Shown: positions 25,732-35,036, numbered from the stretch's first letter. The stretch: 64,000 nt of DNA from DATJPD01 sp035506575 (GCA_035506575.1 DATJPD010000114.1:1-64000), one strand, 5' to 3'. Notes: a model not told the origin generated them from the letters alone. Numbers and translations: made by a program.

Positions 25732-27429
25732 TTGCAGTCGTCCTTGTCCGCCGAGCGGCGCAGCATCGCCGCCGATCTCCTGCTGCTGGCGCTGGTCATC
25801 GGCGGCATCTATCTGGTGCTGCTTGGCCAGCGGCCTTTGAGCGTGCCGAGCGAGGCGCGCTACGCGGAGATCCCCCGCGAGATGCTGGCCTCCGGCGACT
25901 GGCTGACGCCGCGCCTCAACGGGGTCAAATATTTCGAGAAGCCGCCGTTGTTCTACTGGCTGCAGGCGGCCGACGAGGCCATGTTCGGCCGTTCCGAGTT
26001 TGCGGTGCGCGTGCTGACCGCGGCGTTCGGCGTGGGCGGATGTCTCGTCGTGTACGTGGCGGGCCGTGCCTCGTGGTCGCGGCGCGCCGGGCTCCTTGCC
26101 GCCGGGACGATGGCGACGTCGGTGCTCTATTTCGAGCTGTCGCGGCAGGTGCTGCTCGACATGCCGGTCGCGTTTTTTCTTACGGCGACATTCACGGCGT
26201 TTCTGCTCGGCATCCGGGCGCCGCCGGCGAGCCCGGCCCGCAGCCGCGCTATGTACCTCATGTATGCCATGGCCGCCGGCGCGACCTTAACCAAGGGGCT
26301 GATCGGCATCGCCCTGCCGGGCTTGGTCGTGCTGACGTGGCTGATCCTGACCGGCCGTTGGTCCGAGCTGCGCCACGTGCGCCTGCCGACCGGCACGTTG
26401 CTGTTCCTGGTTTTGACGGTGCCGTGGCACGTGGCGGTGGCGCTGCGGAATCCGGAGTTCGCCTGGTTCTATTTCGTGCACGAGCACGTGCTGCGCTTCC
26501 TCACGCCCGAGGCAGGCCGCAGCGAGCCGGTGTGGTTCTTCATTCCGATCCTGATCATCGGGTGGCTGCCGTGGGTCGTCTATCTACCCTCGGCGATATG
26601 GGAGTCGGTCGGCACCTGGTGGGCGGACCGGCGCGAACGCTCGGCCGAGCTGCTCGTCCTCTTGTGGTTTCTGCTGCCGTTCCTGTTCTTCTCCGCCTCG
26701 CGGTCGAAGCTGATTCCCTATGCCCTGCCGTTTTTCCCGCCGCTGTCGCTGCTCCTCGGCGCCTGGCTCGACCGCGCCCTCGAACGGGAGCGGCGGCTCA
26801 TGCGCGGGGCTCTGCTCCTGCTGTCGGTGCTGCTGATCGGACTGGCTCTGCTGACCGACCGTGTGCACGACGACCCGCAGCTGTTCATTCCGCAACGCTA
26901 CCTGGCCGCCGCCGCGCCCGCCTTGGGCCATCTGATGCCGCTGACCTATGGACTGGCCCTGGCCGCGATTGCACTGGGCTGGATGGCACGGCGCGATGCG
27001 TTGGGTGCGGCGATCGCCGTCACCCTGGCCGGTTCGGCCGCGTTCGGTCTCGCGGTCGATGCGATCGTGGGTGCCGCGCAGCCCGGATCGACGAAGCCGC
27101 TCGCGATGATGCTCGATCCTCGCTTGCGACCGGGAGACGAGGTCGCCTCCCTGTTCAGCTATCCGCAGGATCTGCCGTTCTACCTGAACCGGCGGATCAC
27201 GGTCGCTGCGACCGGCGGCGACGAGCTCGATTTCGGCCGCTCGGTCGAGGATACGCGCGCCTGGATGGTCGGCGAGGACGAGTTCTGGCGGCGCTGGAGT
27301 GAACCGGGGCATACGATGTACGCCGTGATCCCGCTCGCGCGCTATGCGGAGCTCTCCGCCGGCCGCAAGACGTCGATGGTTGAACTCGGGCGGACCGCGA
27401 GCGACGTGCTGGTGTCCAATATCAAGTAG
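25732..27429 (+). CDS. arnT: ArnT-like (PMT-family) lipid A 4-aminoarabinosyltransferase
   Basis: This integral-membrane GT-C glycosyltransferase has about 12 helices. ArnT/PMT hallmarks are VPSEARYAEIPREMLASGDW and LNGVKYFEKPPLFYW, with a further periplasmic FAWFYFVHEHVLRF. The frame is open from a TTG at 25666, but I prefer the TTG at 25732 (565 residues) because CGGAGC stands six bases upstream and the first helix follows directly. The conserved acidic pair of many ArnTs (DEARYA) reads SEARYA here. With arnBCAD downstream it should transfer L-Ara4N from undecaprenyl phosphate to lipid A. The substrate assignment rests on context. Confidence 0.8.
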   Translation: MQSSLSAERRSIAADLLLLALVIGGIYLVLLGQRPLSVPSEARYAEIPREMLASGDWLTPRLNGVKYFEKPPLFYWLQAADEAMFGRSEFAVRVLTAAFGVGGCLVVYVAGRASWSRRAGLLAAGTMATSVLYFELSRQVLLDMPVAFFLTATFTAFLLGIRAPPASPARSRAMYLMYAMAAGATLTKGLIGIALPGLVVLTWLILTGRWSELRHVRLPTGTLLFLVLTVPWHVAVALRNPEFAWFYFVHEHVLRFLTPEAGRSEPVWFFIPILIIGWLPWVVYLPSAIWESVGTWWADRRERSAELLVLLWFLLPFLFFSASRSKLIPYALPFFPPLSLLLGAWLDRALERERRLMRGALLLLSVLLIGLALLTDRVHDDPQLFIPQRYLAAAAPALGHLMPLTYGLALAAIALGWMARRDALGAAIAVTLAGSAAFGLAVDAIVGAAQPGSTKPLAMMLDPRLRPGDEVASLFSYPQDLPFYLNRRITVAATGGDELDFGRSVEDTRAWMVGEDEFWRRWSEPGHTMYAVIPLARYAELSAGRKTSMVELGRTASDVLVSNIK

Positions 27430-28648
27430 CCGCCGGGAGTATGGCGGCGGTTCGCCGCCGCAGCCGCAACAACGAGCCGGCAATCAGGAGATTAAGGATG
27501 TTCCAGCCGATGCCGTTGAGAATGGCGGCCTGATAAGAGCCGGTCAGATCGAAGATGGCGCCGGACATCCAGCCACCGAGCGCCATGCCCACCAGGGTGG
27601 CGGATAAGGTCAGGCCGACGCGCGTTGCGGCTTCACGGGCCGGGAACAGCTCGCGCACGATATACGCGTAGCTCGGGACGATGCCGCCTTGCCCCAGGCC
27701 GAACACCGCCGAGATCACGTACAGCGACACCAGGCCGTCGAACGGCAGGTACAGGGCCAGCGCCATCCCCTGCAGCGCCGAGCCGATCAGCAGCGTTTTG
27801 AGGCCGCCCAGGCGGTCAAGGACCACGCCGAAGGTGAGCCGACTGATGACGCCGCAGCCGAGCATCAGCGACAGCATCTCGGCCCCGCGCGCCGGTCCAT
27901 AGCCGAGGTCCACGCAATAGGCCACGAGATGGACCTGCGGCATCGCCATCGCGATGCAGCATGAGAGGCCCGCCAGCGCCAGCAATGCCTGCAGCCGCGC
28001 GGGCGGCAGGAAGGGCGTCGGGTCCCGGCCGACCGCCATCTCGTGCCGGGCCGACTTCGCGGGCGGCTGCCGCCGCAGGACAAAGGTCAGCGGCAGGGTC
28101 GCCACGAGACAGAATACGCCGATGCCGAGATGCGTCTCGCGCCAACCGACCAGCGCGATGAAATGCTCGACGATGCCCGGCCAGAGGGTCCCGGCGAGAT
28201 AGTTGCCGGTCGCCGCCACCGCGATTGCGATCCCGCGGCGTCGTTCGAACCAGAGCGAAATGTCGGCGACCATCGGTGCGAAGGTCGCAGAGCTGCCGAG
28301 GCCGATCACGGCGCCGTAGATCGCGGCGAACACCCCGATGTTCGGCGCATGCGCGGCAGCGACATAGCCCAGACTGAGGGCGATCGTGCCGCCGATCACG
28401 GGGACCATGATGCCGAACCGGTCGGCAAGCCGGCCCATCAGGACCGTGCCGCAGGCAAAGCCGATCATGGTCAGGGCATAAGGTAAGGACGCGCCGCCGC
28501 GCGCGACGCCGAATTCCGCCTGGACGGCCGGGAGCGCCACCACGATCGACCACATCCCGACGCCGCCGAGCGTACTGATGGTCACGACGGCGATCAGGCG
28601 GACCCATGCATACGGGGAATCGACGCCGCCGCTGGCGATGGTGCTCAT
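27422..28648 (-). CDS. MFS transporter (oxalate/formate- or monocarboxylate-type)
   Basis: This 408-residue major facilitator has 12 predicted helices. The loop 2-3 motif is GRLADRFGIMVPVIGG. It resembles OFA/MCT-type carriers more than drug exporters, with a long N-terminal first helix pair and the LPYALTMIGFACGTVLMG segment. It is transcribed against the arn genes and its 3' end overlaps arnT by 8 bases. It starts 142 bases from arnB and shares a divergent control region with it. Its link to aminoarabinose metabolism is unclear; it may simply interrupt the island. Confidence 0.85.
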   Translation of the reverse strand: MSTIASGGVDSPYAWVRLIAVVTISTLGGVGMWSIVVALPAVQAEFGVARGGASLPYALTMIGFACGTVLMGRLADRFGIMVPVIGGTIALSLGYVAAAHAPNIGVFAAIYGAVIGLGSSATFAPMVADISLWFERRRGIAIAVAATGNYLAGTLWPGIVEHFIALVGWRETHLGIGVFCLVATLPLTFVLRRQPPAKSARHEMAVGRDPTPFLPPARLQALLALAGLSCCIAMAMPQVHLVAYCVDLGYGPARGAEMLSLMLGCGVISRLTFGVVLDRLGGLKTLLIGSALQGMALALYLPFDGLVSLYVISAVFGLGQGGIVPSYAYIVRELFPAREAATRVGLTLSATLVGMALGGWMSGAIFDLTGSYQAAILNGIGWNILNLLIAGSLLRLRRRTAAILPAAT

Positions 28649-28716
28649 CCCGGTACTCGTACCTCATTCGCGGCCCTGCCGCCATCTTCGGCACCCCGCC
28701 GCGGCGAAGAATCTCT

Positions 28717-28735
28717 CAACATTGTGAATATGTTG
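28717..28735. promoter_or_regulatory. Inverted repeat in the MFS-arnB divergent region
   Basis: CAACAT, seven bases (TGTGAAT), then ATGTTG form a perfect 6-bp interrupted palindrome. It lies 69 bases upstream of the MFS start and 56 bases upstream of the arnB start. It looks like a dimeric regulator site. It does not match the PmrA direct-repeat box that controls arn genes in enterics. Confidence 0.45.
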
Positions 28736-28790
28736 GGGCCGTAGTATGGTCCGCCGCGCCGGCCGTTCGCCGGACACAGCCAAGGTGCGC

Positions 28791-29963
28791 ATGACGAGCG
28801 ATCCGGCGCCGTTCCTTCCGTTTGCGAAGCCCGATCTCCAGGCGGAGGAGATCGACGAGGTGGTCGCGGTCCTGAAATCGGGCTGGCTCACCACCGGCCC
28901 GCGTGTGCAGCGCTTCGAGGCGGCGTTCAAGGAGTATTTTGGCGCCCCGCACGTGCTTGCCGTGTCCTCGGCGACGGCTGGCTTGCATCTCGCGATCCTG
29001 GCGCTCGGCCTCGAGGACGGCGATGAGGTCATCACCACGCCGCTCACCTTCGCTGCGAGCCTGAATACGATCGTGCTCGGAGGCGGCCGCCCGGTGCTCG
29101 TGGATATCGATCCGGCGACGTTCAACATCGATGTGGGGCGGGTCGCCGCCGCGATCACCAAGCGCACCAAGGCGATCATGCCGGTGCATTTCGCAGGGCT
29201 GCCGGTCGATCTCGATCCGCTCTATGCGCTCGCCGACAAGCACGGCCTGCGCGTCGTGGAGGATTGCGCGCACGCGATCCACACGGAATACAAAGGCCGC
29301 CGGCTCGGCAGCTTCGGCGACACCCAGGTGTTCAGCTTCCATCCGAACAAGAACATGACCACCGGCGAGGGCGGGGTGGTGGTCACGCGCGACGCGGCCC
29401 TGGCCAGGACGATCAGCACGCTTCGGTTCCATGGCATCGACCGCGACGCCTTCAACCGCTTCTCGAAGGCGGGCAGCCAGATCTATGACGTCGTCGCACC
29501 CGGATTCAAATACAACATGATGGATATCCAGGCGGCGATCGGGCTGCATCAGCTCAAGCGCCTCGACAGCTTCATCGCGGCGCGAACGGCCCTGGCCGAG
29601 CGCTACGGCAAGCTCTTCGGCGACTGGAACTCGCTCACCCGGCCGCAGCCCGCGCCATTCCCGCACCGTCATGCGTGGCACCTCTACACGGTGCTGGTCG
29701 AGGAACGCGCCTGCGGCATCGACCGCGACGGCTTCATCGCCGCGATGAAGGAGCACAATATCGGCGTCGGCCTCCACTACACGGCGGCACACCTGTTCAC
29801 CTATTACCGTGAGCGTTTCGGCTTCAAGCCGGGGGACTTCCCGCATGCCGAGCGCGTCGGCGCCAGCATCACGAGCCTGCCGCTGTTCCCGACCATGACC
29901 AGCGCCGAGCAGGATCGCGTGGTCGCGGCCATGCGCGACGTCTTCCAGGCGGCGCGCGCCTGA
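28791..29963 (+). CDS. arnB: ArnB-like UDP-4-amino-4-deoxy-L-arabinose aminotransferase (DegT/DnrJ/EryC1/StrS family)
   Basis: This 390-residue PLP enzyme transfers an amino group from glutamate to a UDP-4-keto-pentose. The PLP Lys is Lys187 in FSFHPNKNMTTGEGG, and the ring-binding Asp is in VVEDCAHA. The length and the opening FLPFAKPDLQAEEI fit ArnB. I choose the ATG at 28791 behind AAGGTG; an ATG at 28746 would add 15 non-conserved residues. The stop overlaps the arnC start (TGATG). A related sugar aminotransferase is possible, but the complete arnC/A/D context makes ArnB the best call. Confidence 0.9.
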   Translation: MTSDPAPFLPFAKPDLQAEEIDEVVAVLKSGWLTTGPRVQRFEAAFKEYFGAPHVLAVSSATAGLHLAILALGLEDGDEVITTPLTFAASLNTIVLGGGRPVLVDIDPATFNIDVGRVAAAITKRTKAIMPVHFAGLPVDLDPLYALADKHGLRVVEDCAHAIHTEYKGRRLGSFGDTQVFSFHPNKNMTTGEGGVVVTRDAALARTISTLRFHGIDRDAFNRFSKAGSQIYDVVAPGFKYNMMDIQAAIGLHQLKRLDSFIAARTALAERYGKLFGDWNSLTRPQPAPFPHRHAWHLYTVLVEERACGIDRDGFIAAMKEHNIGVGLHYTAAHLFTYYRERFGFKPGDFPHAERVGASITSLPLFPTMTSAEQDRVVAAMRDVFQAARA

Positions 29964-30922
29964 TGCCCCAGTCCGTCATGCCGAAGCCTTACGCCAGCGT
30001 CGTCATCCCGGTCTACAACGAGGCCGAGAACCTGCGGACGTTGTTCGACCGGCTGATGGCAGTGATGGACAGGCTCGGCAAGTCGTTCGAGGTGCTGTTC
30101 ACCGACGACGGGAGCCGCGACGGATCGCGCGAGATCCTCATCGGATTCCACAACGCGCGACCGGACCATGTGCGGGTCATCCTGTTGCGCCGTAACTCGG
30201 GCCAGCACCAGGCGATCATGGCGGCGTTCGAGCGTGCGCGCGGCGAGGTCATCGTGACCTTGGATGCCGATCTGCAAAATCCGCCCGAGGAGATTCCTAA
30301 GCTGCTGGACGCGATAGCGCGGGGGCATGATGTCGCGGGAGGCTATCGCGCGGACCGCAAGGACTCCGCGCTGCGCACCATCCCGTCCCGCATCATCAAT
30401 CACCTTCGCGCCGCCACGACCGGAATCGAGATGCGCGACCATGGCTGCATGCTGCGCGCCTATCGCGCCGAGATCGTGCAGCAGATTGTGACCAGCCGCG
30501 AGAGCGCCATCTACATCCCGGCCCTTGCCCAGCACTTCGCCGCCAACCCGGCCGAGGTCGAGGTGCAGCACGCGGCGCGCACGCATGGCACGTCCAAGTA
30601 CAACCTGTACCGGCTGATCCGCCTCAATTTCGACCTCATGACCGGGTTCACCCTCGTGCCGCTGCAGTTGTTTACGGTGTTCGGTCTTGCGGTGGCGGCC
30701 GCAGCCCTCCTGCTGGTCGTATACCTGGCGCTGCGCCGTCTGATCGTCGGCCCAGAGGTCGAGGGCGTCTTCACGTTGTTCGGCATCCTCTACTTCCTGA
30801 TCGGCATCGCCATCTCGGGCCTCGGCATCGTCGGCGAGTATGTCGGCCGGATCTATCAGGAAGTGCGGCGCCGGCCCGCCTATCAGGTGCAGGCCGTCTA
30901 TGAACGCCCCCAGGACGCCTGA
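29963..30922 (+). CDS. arnC: ArnC-like undecaprenyl-phosphate 4-deoxy-4-formamido-L-arabinose transferase
   Basis: This 319-residue polyprenol-phosphate glycosyltransferase has a GT-A domain (ASVVIPVYNEAENL near 11-24, FTDDGSRDGS near 49-58, and DXD-like TLDADLQNPPEEIP). Two C-terminal helices follow (FGLAVAAAALLLVVYLAL and FGILYFLIGIAISGLGIVGEY). It attaches the formylated amino sugar to the lipid carrier at the inner leaflet. An ATG at 29978 is an alternative start. It is coupled to arnB and six bases ahead of the formyltransferase gene. Confidence 0.92.
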   Translation: MPQSVMPKPYASVVIPVYNEAENLRTLFDRLMAVMDRLGKSFEVLFTDDGSRDGSREILIGFHNARPDHVRVILLRRNSGQHQAIMAAFERARGEVIVTLDADLQNPPEEIPKLLDAIARGHDVAGGYRADRKDSALRTIPSRIINHLRAATTGIEMRDHGCMLRAYRAEIVQQIVTSRESAIYIPALAQHFAANPAEVEVQHAARTHGTSKYNLYRLIRLNFDLMTGFTLVPLQLFTVFGLAVAAAALLLVVYLALRRLIVGPEVEGVFTLFGILYFLIGIAISGLGIVGEYVGRIYQEVRRRPAYQVQAVYERPQDA

Positions 30923-30928
30923 GCCGGT

Positions 30929-31837
30929 ATGACCGATTCTGGCGCGGCCGGCGGGATTATCGTCTTCGCCTATAGCGATATCGGCTACGAATGCCTCGAT
31001 CTGCTGATCCAGCGCGGCGAGGCCGTGCGCGTCGTGTTTACCCATCAGGACGATCCGGGTGAGACCCGCTGGTTCCGCTCCGTGGCCGATCTCGCGCAGC
31101 GTCACGGGATTGCGGTGCGGTTCGATGAGCCCAGTCTCGGCGGCGAGGCCGATCGCCTGATCGCAACCTTGGCGCCGGATCTCATCTTCTCGTTTTACTA
31201 TCGGCGCATGATCCCGACCGCGGTCCTGGCAGCGGCACGCCGCGGCGCCTTCAACATGCACGGATCTTTGCTCCCCAAATACCGGGGCAAGGCGCCGGTG
31301 AACTGGGCGGTGCTGCATGGGGAACGCGAGACCGGCGTCACCTTGCATCATATGGTGGCGCGGGCGGATGCCGGCGACATCGTGGATCAAGAGGCCGTGC
31401 CGATCGCACCCGACGACACGGCGTACGACGTGATGCGCCGCCTGGTCCCGGCGGCGCGGCGGCTGCTCGACCGTCAGCTGGCGGCGCTCAAGGCCGGGAC
31501 CGCACCACGCCGGCGGCAGGACGACGCGCTGGCGAGCAAGTTCGGCGGCCGCCGGCCGGAGGACGGCCGGATCGAGTGGACGCAGTCTGCGGTCCGGATC
31601 GTCGATCTCGTCCGCGCCGTAGCCCGGCCATTTCCGGGTGCCTTTTCGGAACTTAATGGGCGGCGTCTGATGGTGTGGAAGGCGCGGGCGGCCGATGCCG
31701 CCGGCGGGCGGCCGGGCGAGGTGCTCTCCGCCGCGCCCCTGCGCATCCGGGCGGGCGACGGTGCGGTGGAGCTGGTCGAGTCCGAATGGGCGGACTCCGG
31801 AACCCCGCGCTTGCAGCCGGGTGACATCCTCGGCTAG
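30929..31837 (+). CDS. arnA: UDP-L-Ara4N formyltransferase (stand-alone ArnA N-terminal domain)
   Basis: This 302-residue protein corresponds to residues 1-304 of E. coli ArnA. It formylates UDP-L-Ara4N using 10-formyl-tetrahydrofolate. The catalytic triad of the formyltransferase family is present: Asn109 and His111 in FNMHGSLLPKYRGKAPVNWA, and Asp147 in VARADAGDIV. The C-terminal subdomain (VWKARAADAAG onward) matches the OB-like part. It lies between arnC and a separate decarboxylase gene with only 6- and 9-base gaps, so the two ArnA activities are made as separate chains. Confidence 0.9.
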   Translation: MTDSGAAGGIIVFAYSDIGYECLDLLIQRGEAVRVVFTHQDDPGETRWFRSVADLAQRHGIAVRFDEPSLGGEADRLIATLAPDLIFSFYYRRMIPTAVLAAARRGAFNMHGSLLPKYRGKAPVNWAVLHGERETGVTLHHMVARADAGDIVDQEAVPIAPDDTAYDVMRRLVPAARRLLDRQLAALKAGTAPRRRQDDALASKFGGRRPEDGRIEWTQSAVRIVDLVRAVARPFPGAFSELNGRRLMVWKARAADAAGGRPGEVLSAAPLRIRAGDGAVELVESEWADSGTPRLQPGDILG

Positions 31838-31846
31838 AAGCCCCTC

Positions 31847-32905
31847 ATGTCGCTCAAAATCCTCCTCCTCGGCGCCAACGGCTTCATCGGTAGCAACCTG
31901 TCGGAGTTCATCCTGCGCCACCGCGACTGGTCGGTGTTTGCGATGGACATCCAGTCCGACAAGCTCGACGCCTGTCTGGGCCATCCGAACTTCGCCTTCG
32001 TCGAGGGCGACATCACGATCAACCGCGAGTGGATCGAGTATCACATCAAGAAGTGCGACGTGGTGCTGCCGCTTGTCGCGATCGCGACGCCGGCCACCTA
32101 TGTGCGCGAGCCGCTCCGGGTGTTCGAACTCGATTTCGAGGCGAACCTGCGCATCATCCGGGACTGCGTGCGCTACGGCAAACGCGTGGTGTTCCCGTCG
32201 ACATCCGAGGTCTACGGCATGAACACCGAGCGCGAGTTCGACGAGGAGACGTCGAACTTCGTCCTCGGCCCCGTGGCCAAGCAGCGGTGGATCTACGCCT
32301 GCTCCAAGCAGCTGATGGACCGCGTGATCTATGCCTATGGCGAGGAGGGAAAGCTCGACTACACGCTCTTTCGGCCGTTCAACTGGATCGGCCCCCGGCT
32401 CGACAACATCTGGGCCGCCAAGGAAGGCTCGTCGCGCGTGCTCACCCAGTTCATCGGCAATATCATCCGGCGCGAGAACATCCAGCTCGTGGACGGCGGC
32501 GACCAGCGGCGCTGCTTCCTCTACATCGACGATGCGATCGACGCGCTGATCCGGATCATCGAGAACAACAGTGGCCAGGCGTCCAAGCGCATCTTCAACA
32601 TCGGGAACGCGAAGAACGACCTCTCGATCCGCGAGCTGGCCGAGCTCCTCGTGCGTATGATCGCGCGCTATCCGGGATACGAGAACGTGGCCAAGGAGAT
32701 GAAGATCATCTCGGTGGGTGCCGACGAATATTACGGCAAAGGCTACCAGGACATCGCGCTTCGGGTGCCGTCGATCCGCAATGCCGAGCGTTATCTCGGC
32801 TGGCACCCGGTCACCGATCTCGAGACCGCGGTGAAGAAGACGCTCGACTATTACCTCGTGTCGAAGCACCCGGAGACCGGCGACCTCGACGCCTCCCGGA
32901 GGTGA
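31847..32905 (+). CDS. arnA: UDP-glucuronate oxidative decarboxylase (stand-alone ArnA C-terminal domain)
   Basis: This 352-residue extended SDR corresponds to the C-terminal half of E. coli ArnA. It makes UDP-4-keto-pentose and CO2 from UDP-glucuronate. The Rossmann motif is LLLGANGFIGSNL. The ArnA-specific Ser-Glu pair is in FPSTSEVYGM (Ser120, Glu121), YxxxK is YACSK, and the segments FRPFNWIGPRLD and GGDQRRCFLYIDD are typical, the latter carrying the catalytic Arg region. Its stop overlaps the arnD GTG. A UDP-glucose dehydrogenase (ugd) to supply UDP-glucuronate is not in the window. Confidence 0.92.
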   Translation: MSLKILLLGANGFIGSNLSEFILRHRDWSVFAMDIQSDKLDACLGHPNFAFVEGDITINREWIEYHIKKCDVVLPLVAIATPATYVREPLRVFELDFEANLRIIRDCVRYGKRVVFPSTSEVYGMNTEREFDEETSNFVLGPVAKQRWIYACSKQLMDRVIYAYGEEGKLDYTLFRPFNWIGPRLDNIWAAKEGSSRVLTQFIGNIIRRENIQLVDGGDQRRCFLYIDDAIDALIRIIENNSGQASKRIFNIGNAKNDLSIRELAELLVRMIARYPGYENVAKEMKIISVGADEYYGKGYQDIALRVPSIRNAERYLGWHPVTDLETAVKKTLDYYLVSKHPETGDLDASRR

Positions 32906-33807
32906 CCACGCCGCGGCTCGCGCTCAAGGTCGACGTCGATACCGACCGCGGCACGCGCGAGGGCGTGCCGCCCCTGGCACGGCTTCTGGCCGAACGCGGC
33001 ATCCGTGCCACGTTCCTGTTCGCGCTCGGCCCCGACAACACCGGCCGGGCCATCCGCCGCATCTTCCGCCCGGGCTTCTTCCAGAAGGTCAGCCGCACCA
33101 GCGTGGTCTCGGTCTATGGCTGGCGCACTTTGCTCAACGGCGTGCTGTGGCCCGGTCCGGACATTGCCGCGCGCAACGCCCAGGCGATGCGCGAGGTGCA
33201 GCGCCTCGGCCATGAGGTCGGCATCCATTGCTGGGATCACGTGAAGTGGCAGGACGGGCTTGCGCGCATGCAGGGCGATGAACCGGCCGCGGAGATCCGC
33301 AAGGCGCGCCAGGCGTTCCGGAGGGTCTTCGGGTTCGATGCCAGGACGGCCGGGGCAGCGGGCTGGCAGGCGGACGCGAAGAGTCTCGCCGCCTACGACG
33401 CCTGCGGCTTCGACTATGCGAGCGATGCGCGCGGCCGCGCGCCGTTCTTTCCGCGCGCCGCCGGCCGCGTGTTCGCCACCTTGCAGATCCCCACCACCTT
33501 GCCGACCTTGGACGAGTTGCTCGGCCGTCCCGAATATCCGCAAACCGGGCTTGCGGATGCCTATCGGCGCTGGCTGCGCGAGGATGACCTCAACGTGATG
33601 ACCATCCACGCCGAGCTCGAAGGGATGGCCTACCGCTCCTGGTTCGAGCAGCTCATCGACCGGCTCCGCGGGGAGCGTGTCGCTTTCACGCTGCTGGCCG
33701 ACGAGGCTCGCGCATCTCTCGGCCGGCGCGCCGAAATTCCTGTCTGCGACCTTGCGATGGGGACGGTGGACGGCCGCTCCGGCACCTTGGCCGTGCAAGG
33801 CGCCTAG
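32902..33807 (+). CDS. arnD: ArnD-like 4-deoxy-4-formamido-L-arabinose-phosphoundecaprenol deformylase
   Basis: This 301-residue NodB-type polysaccharide deacetylase has the ArnD signature LALKVDVDTDRGTREGVP at the N-terminus, RATFLFALGPDNTG, and the metal motif VGIHCWDHVKWQD. It removes the formyl group from the lipid-linked sugar, giving undecaprenyl-phosphate L-Ara4N for ArnT. The GTG at 32902 overlaps the preceding stop (GTGA). It is the last gene of the arn run; no arnE/arnF flippase genes follow. A convergent MFS gene overlaps its end by four bases. Confidence 0.93.
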   Translation: MTTPRLALKVDVDTDRGTREGVPPLARLLAERGIRATFLFALGPDNTGRAIRRIFRPGFFQKVSRTSVVSVYGWRTLLNGVLWPGPDIAARNAQAMREVQRLGHEVGIHCWDHVKWQDGLARMQGDEPAAEIRKARQAFRRVFGFDARTAGAAGWQADAKSLAAYDACGFDYASDARGRAPFFPRAAGRVFATLQIPTTLPTLDELLGRPEYPQTGLADAYRRWLREDDLNVMTIHAELEGMAYRSWFEQLIDRLRGERVAFTLLADEARASLGRRAEIPVCDLAMGTVDGRSGTLAVQGA

Positions 33808-35036
33808 GCACGTTCCTTCGCCACGCCCGCCTCTTCCGGCGGCCGCACGCGGCTGAACATCCTGAGCAGCGCCAGGTCGTAGCCGGCCTTCAGCACGCCG
33901 CCGAACAACAGCGGCCAGCCGAAGGTCGTGAGCGTGATCAGATATCCGGCGATCACCGGGCTGACCGCCGAGGCGAGGCTGCGCGGAACCGCGGTGAGGC
34001 TGGCGGCGGCCGGGCGCTCGGCTTCGCTGACCACCGCCATGACGTAAGACGAACGCGCCGGCACGTCCATCTGCGAGAGCAGGGCCCGCACCAGCAGAAG
34101 TCCGATCACCACACGCAGGTCCGACACGAACGGGATCGCGATCACGCACAGGCTGGACGGCAGATGCGTGAATACCATCGTCCTGATCAGGCCGATGCGG
34201 CGCGCGAGCGGCGCTGCCGCGAGATACGAGGTGGCCGTCAAGGTGCCGGCCCAGAAGAAGAGGCTGGCAGCCTCGGTCACGGGCATCTGGAAGCGTTGGA
34301 ACAGCCACAGCACGAGGATCGACTGCACCAGGAAGCCGCCGCCGAACGAATCGACGGTGAAGAGAGCGGTCAGGCGATAGACCACGCCGCGCGACCGGCC
34401 GAGCGGCTGGACCGCCTCGCGATGCTCGCCATGGTCCTTGGCCAGGTCCCGATAGAGAAAGGAGGCGATGACTCCGGTCGCGGCGTAGAGGAGAAACATC
34501 GCCTGCATGGCCGTGAGCGGCGACAGGCCGAGCCGCGCCGAGGCCAGATCGGGAACGGCCGCGAGCAGCGTGCCGAGGGCACCCATCAGCGCTCCGGCGA
34601 GGCTGTATTCGGCGAAGAGCTGCGTGCGCTCACGCGGTGCGACCGAGCGCGCCAGCAGGGACTGCTCGAGCGGATAGAAGACGCTCACATCGCCCGCCGA
34701 GGGATTGAGCGTGCCGATGAATGCGACGACCAGGAGCGGCCAGAACGCGCGGAAACCGGCGAACCCGAGCCCGGTGAAGATCATCAGCCCCGCTGCCCAC
34801 AGGAGCGGCCGGCGATGGCCGAACCGCGCCGTGATCCAGCCCGTCATCAGCGTGAGCGCCGCCGAGCCGATCAACGTCGCCGTCGTCAGCACCCCGACCT
34901 CGAACGGGCCCTGGCCGAGTGCCAGGAGATACGCCGGCATGAGGATGCTGACGAAGCCGTCGCCGATCGCGCGCAGGCCGCGTGCTATGACCAGGCGGCG
35001 CGCATCGGCGGTTGCGGATTCGGGGAAGAGGCGCAT
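33804..35036 (-). CDS. MFS transporter
   Basis: This 410-residue major facilitator has 12 predicted helices. Segments are MPAYLLALGQGPFEVGVLTTATLIGSA near the N-terminus, the loop 2-3 motif GWITARFGHRRPLLW, and a Lys-rich central loop (AKDHGEHREAVQP). It resembles putative drug or metabolite exporters, but the substrate cannot be assigned. It converges on arnD with a four-base overlap and stands divergent from the MetE-like gene, 109 bases away. A functional link with the arn genes is not evident. Confidence 0.85.
   Translation of the reverse strand: MRLFPESATADARRLVIARGLRAIGDGFVSILMPAYLLALGQGPFEVGVLTTATLIGSAALTLMTGWITARFGHRRPLLWAAGLMIFTGLGFAGFRAFWPLLVVAFIGTLNPSAGDVSVFYPLEQSLLARSVAPRERTQLFAEYSLAGALMGALGTLLAAVPDLASARLGLSPLTAMQAMFLLYAATGVIASFLYRDLAKDHGEHREAVQPLGRSRGVVYRLTALFTVDSFGGGFLVQSILVLWLFQRFQMPVTEAASLFFWAGTLTATSYLAAAPLARRIGLIRTMVFTHLPSSLCVIAIPFVSDLRVVIGLLLVRALLSQMDVPARSSYVMAVVSEAERPAAASLTAVPRSLASAVSPVIAGYLITLTTFGWPLLFGGVLKAGYDLALLRMFSRVRPPEEAGVAKERA

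Noticed and set aside
29804..32869. A very long open frame on the minus strand (about 1020 codons) opposite arnB-arnC-arnA.
   Set aside because: The plus-strand genes have clear families and catalytic residues; the antisense frame is Arg/Asp/His-rich low-complexity sequence, a normal by-product of high GC3 coding DNA.
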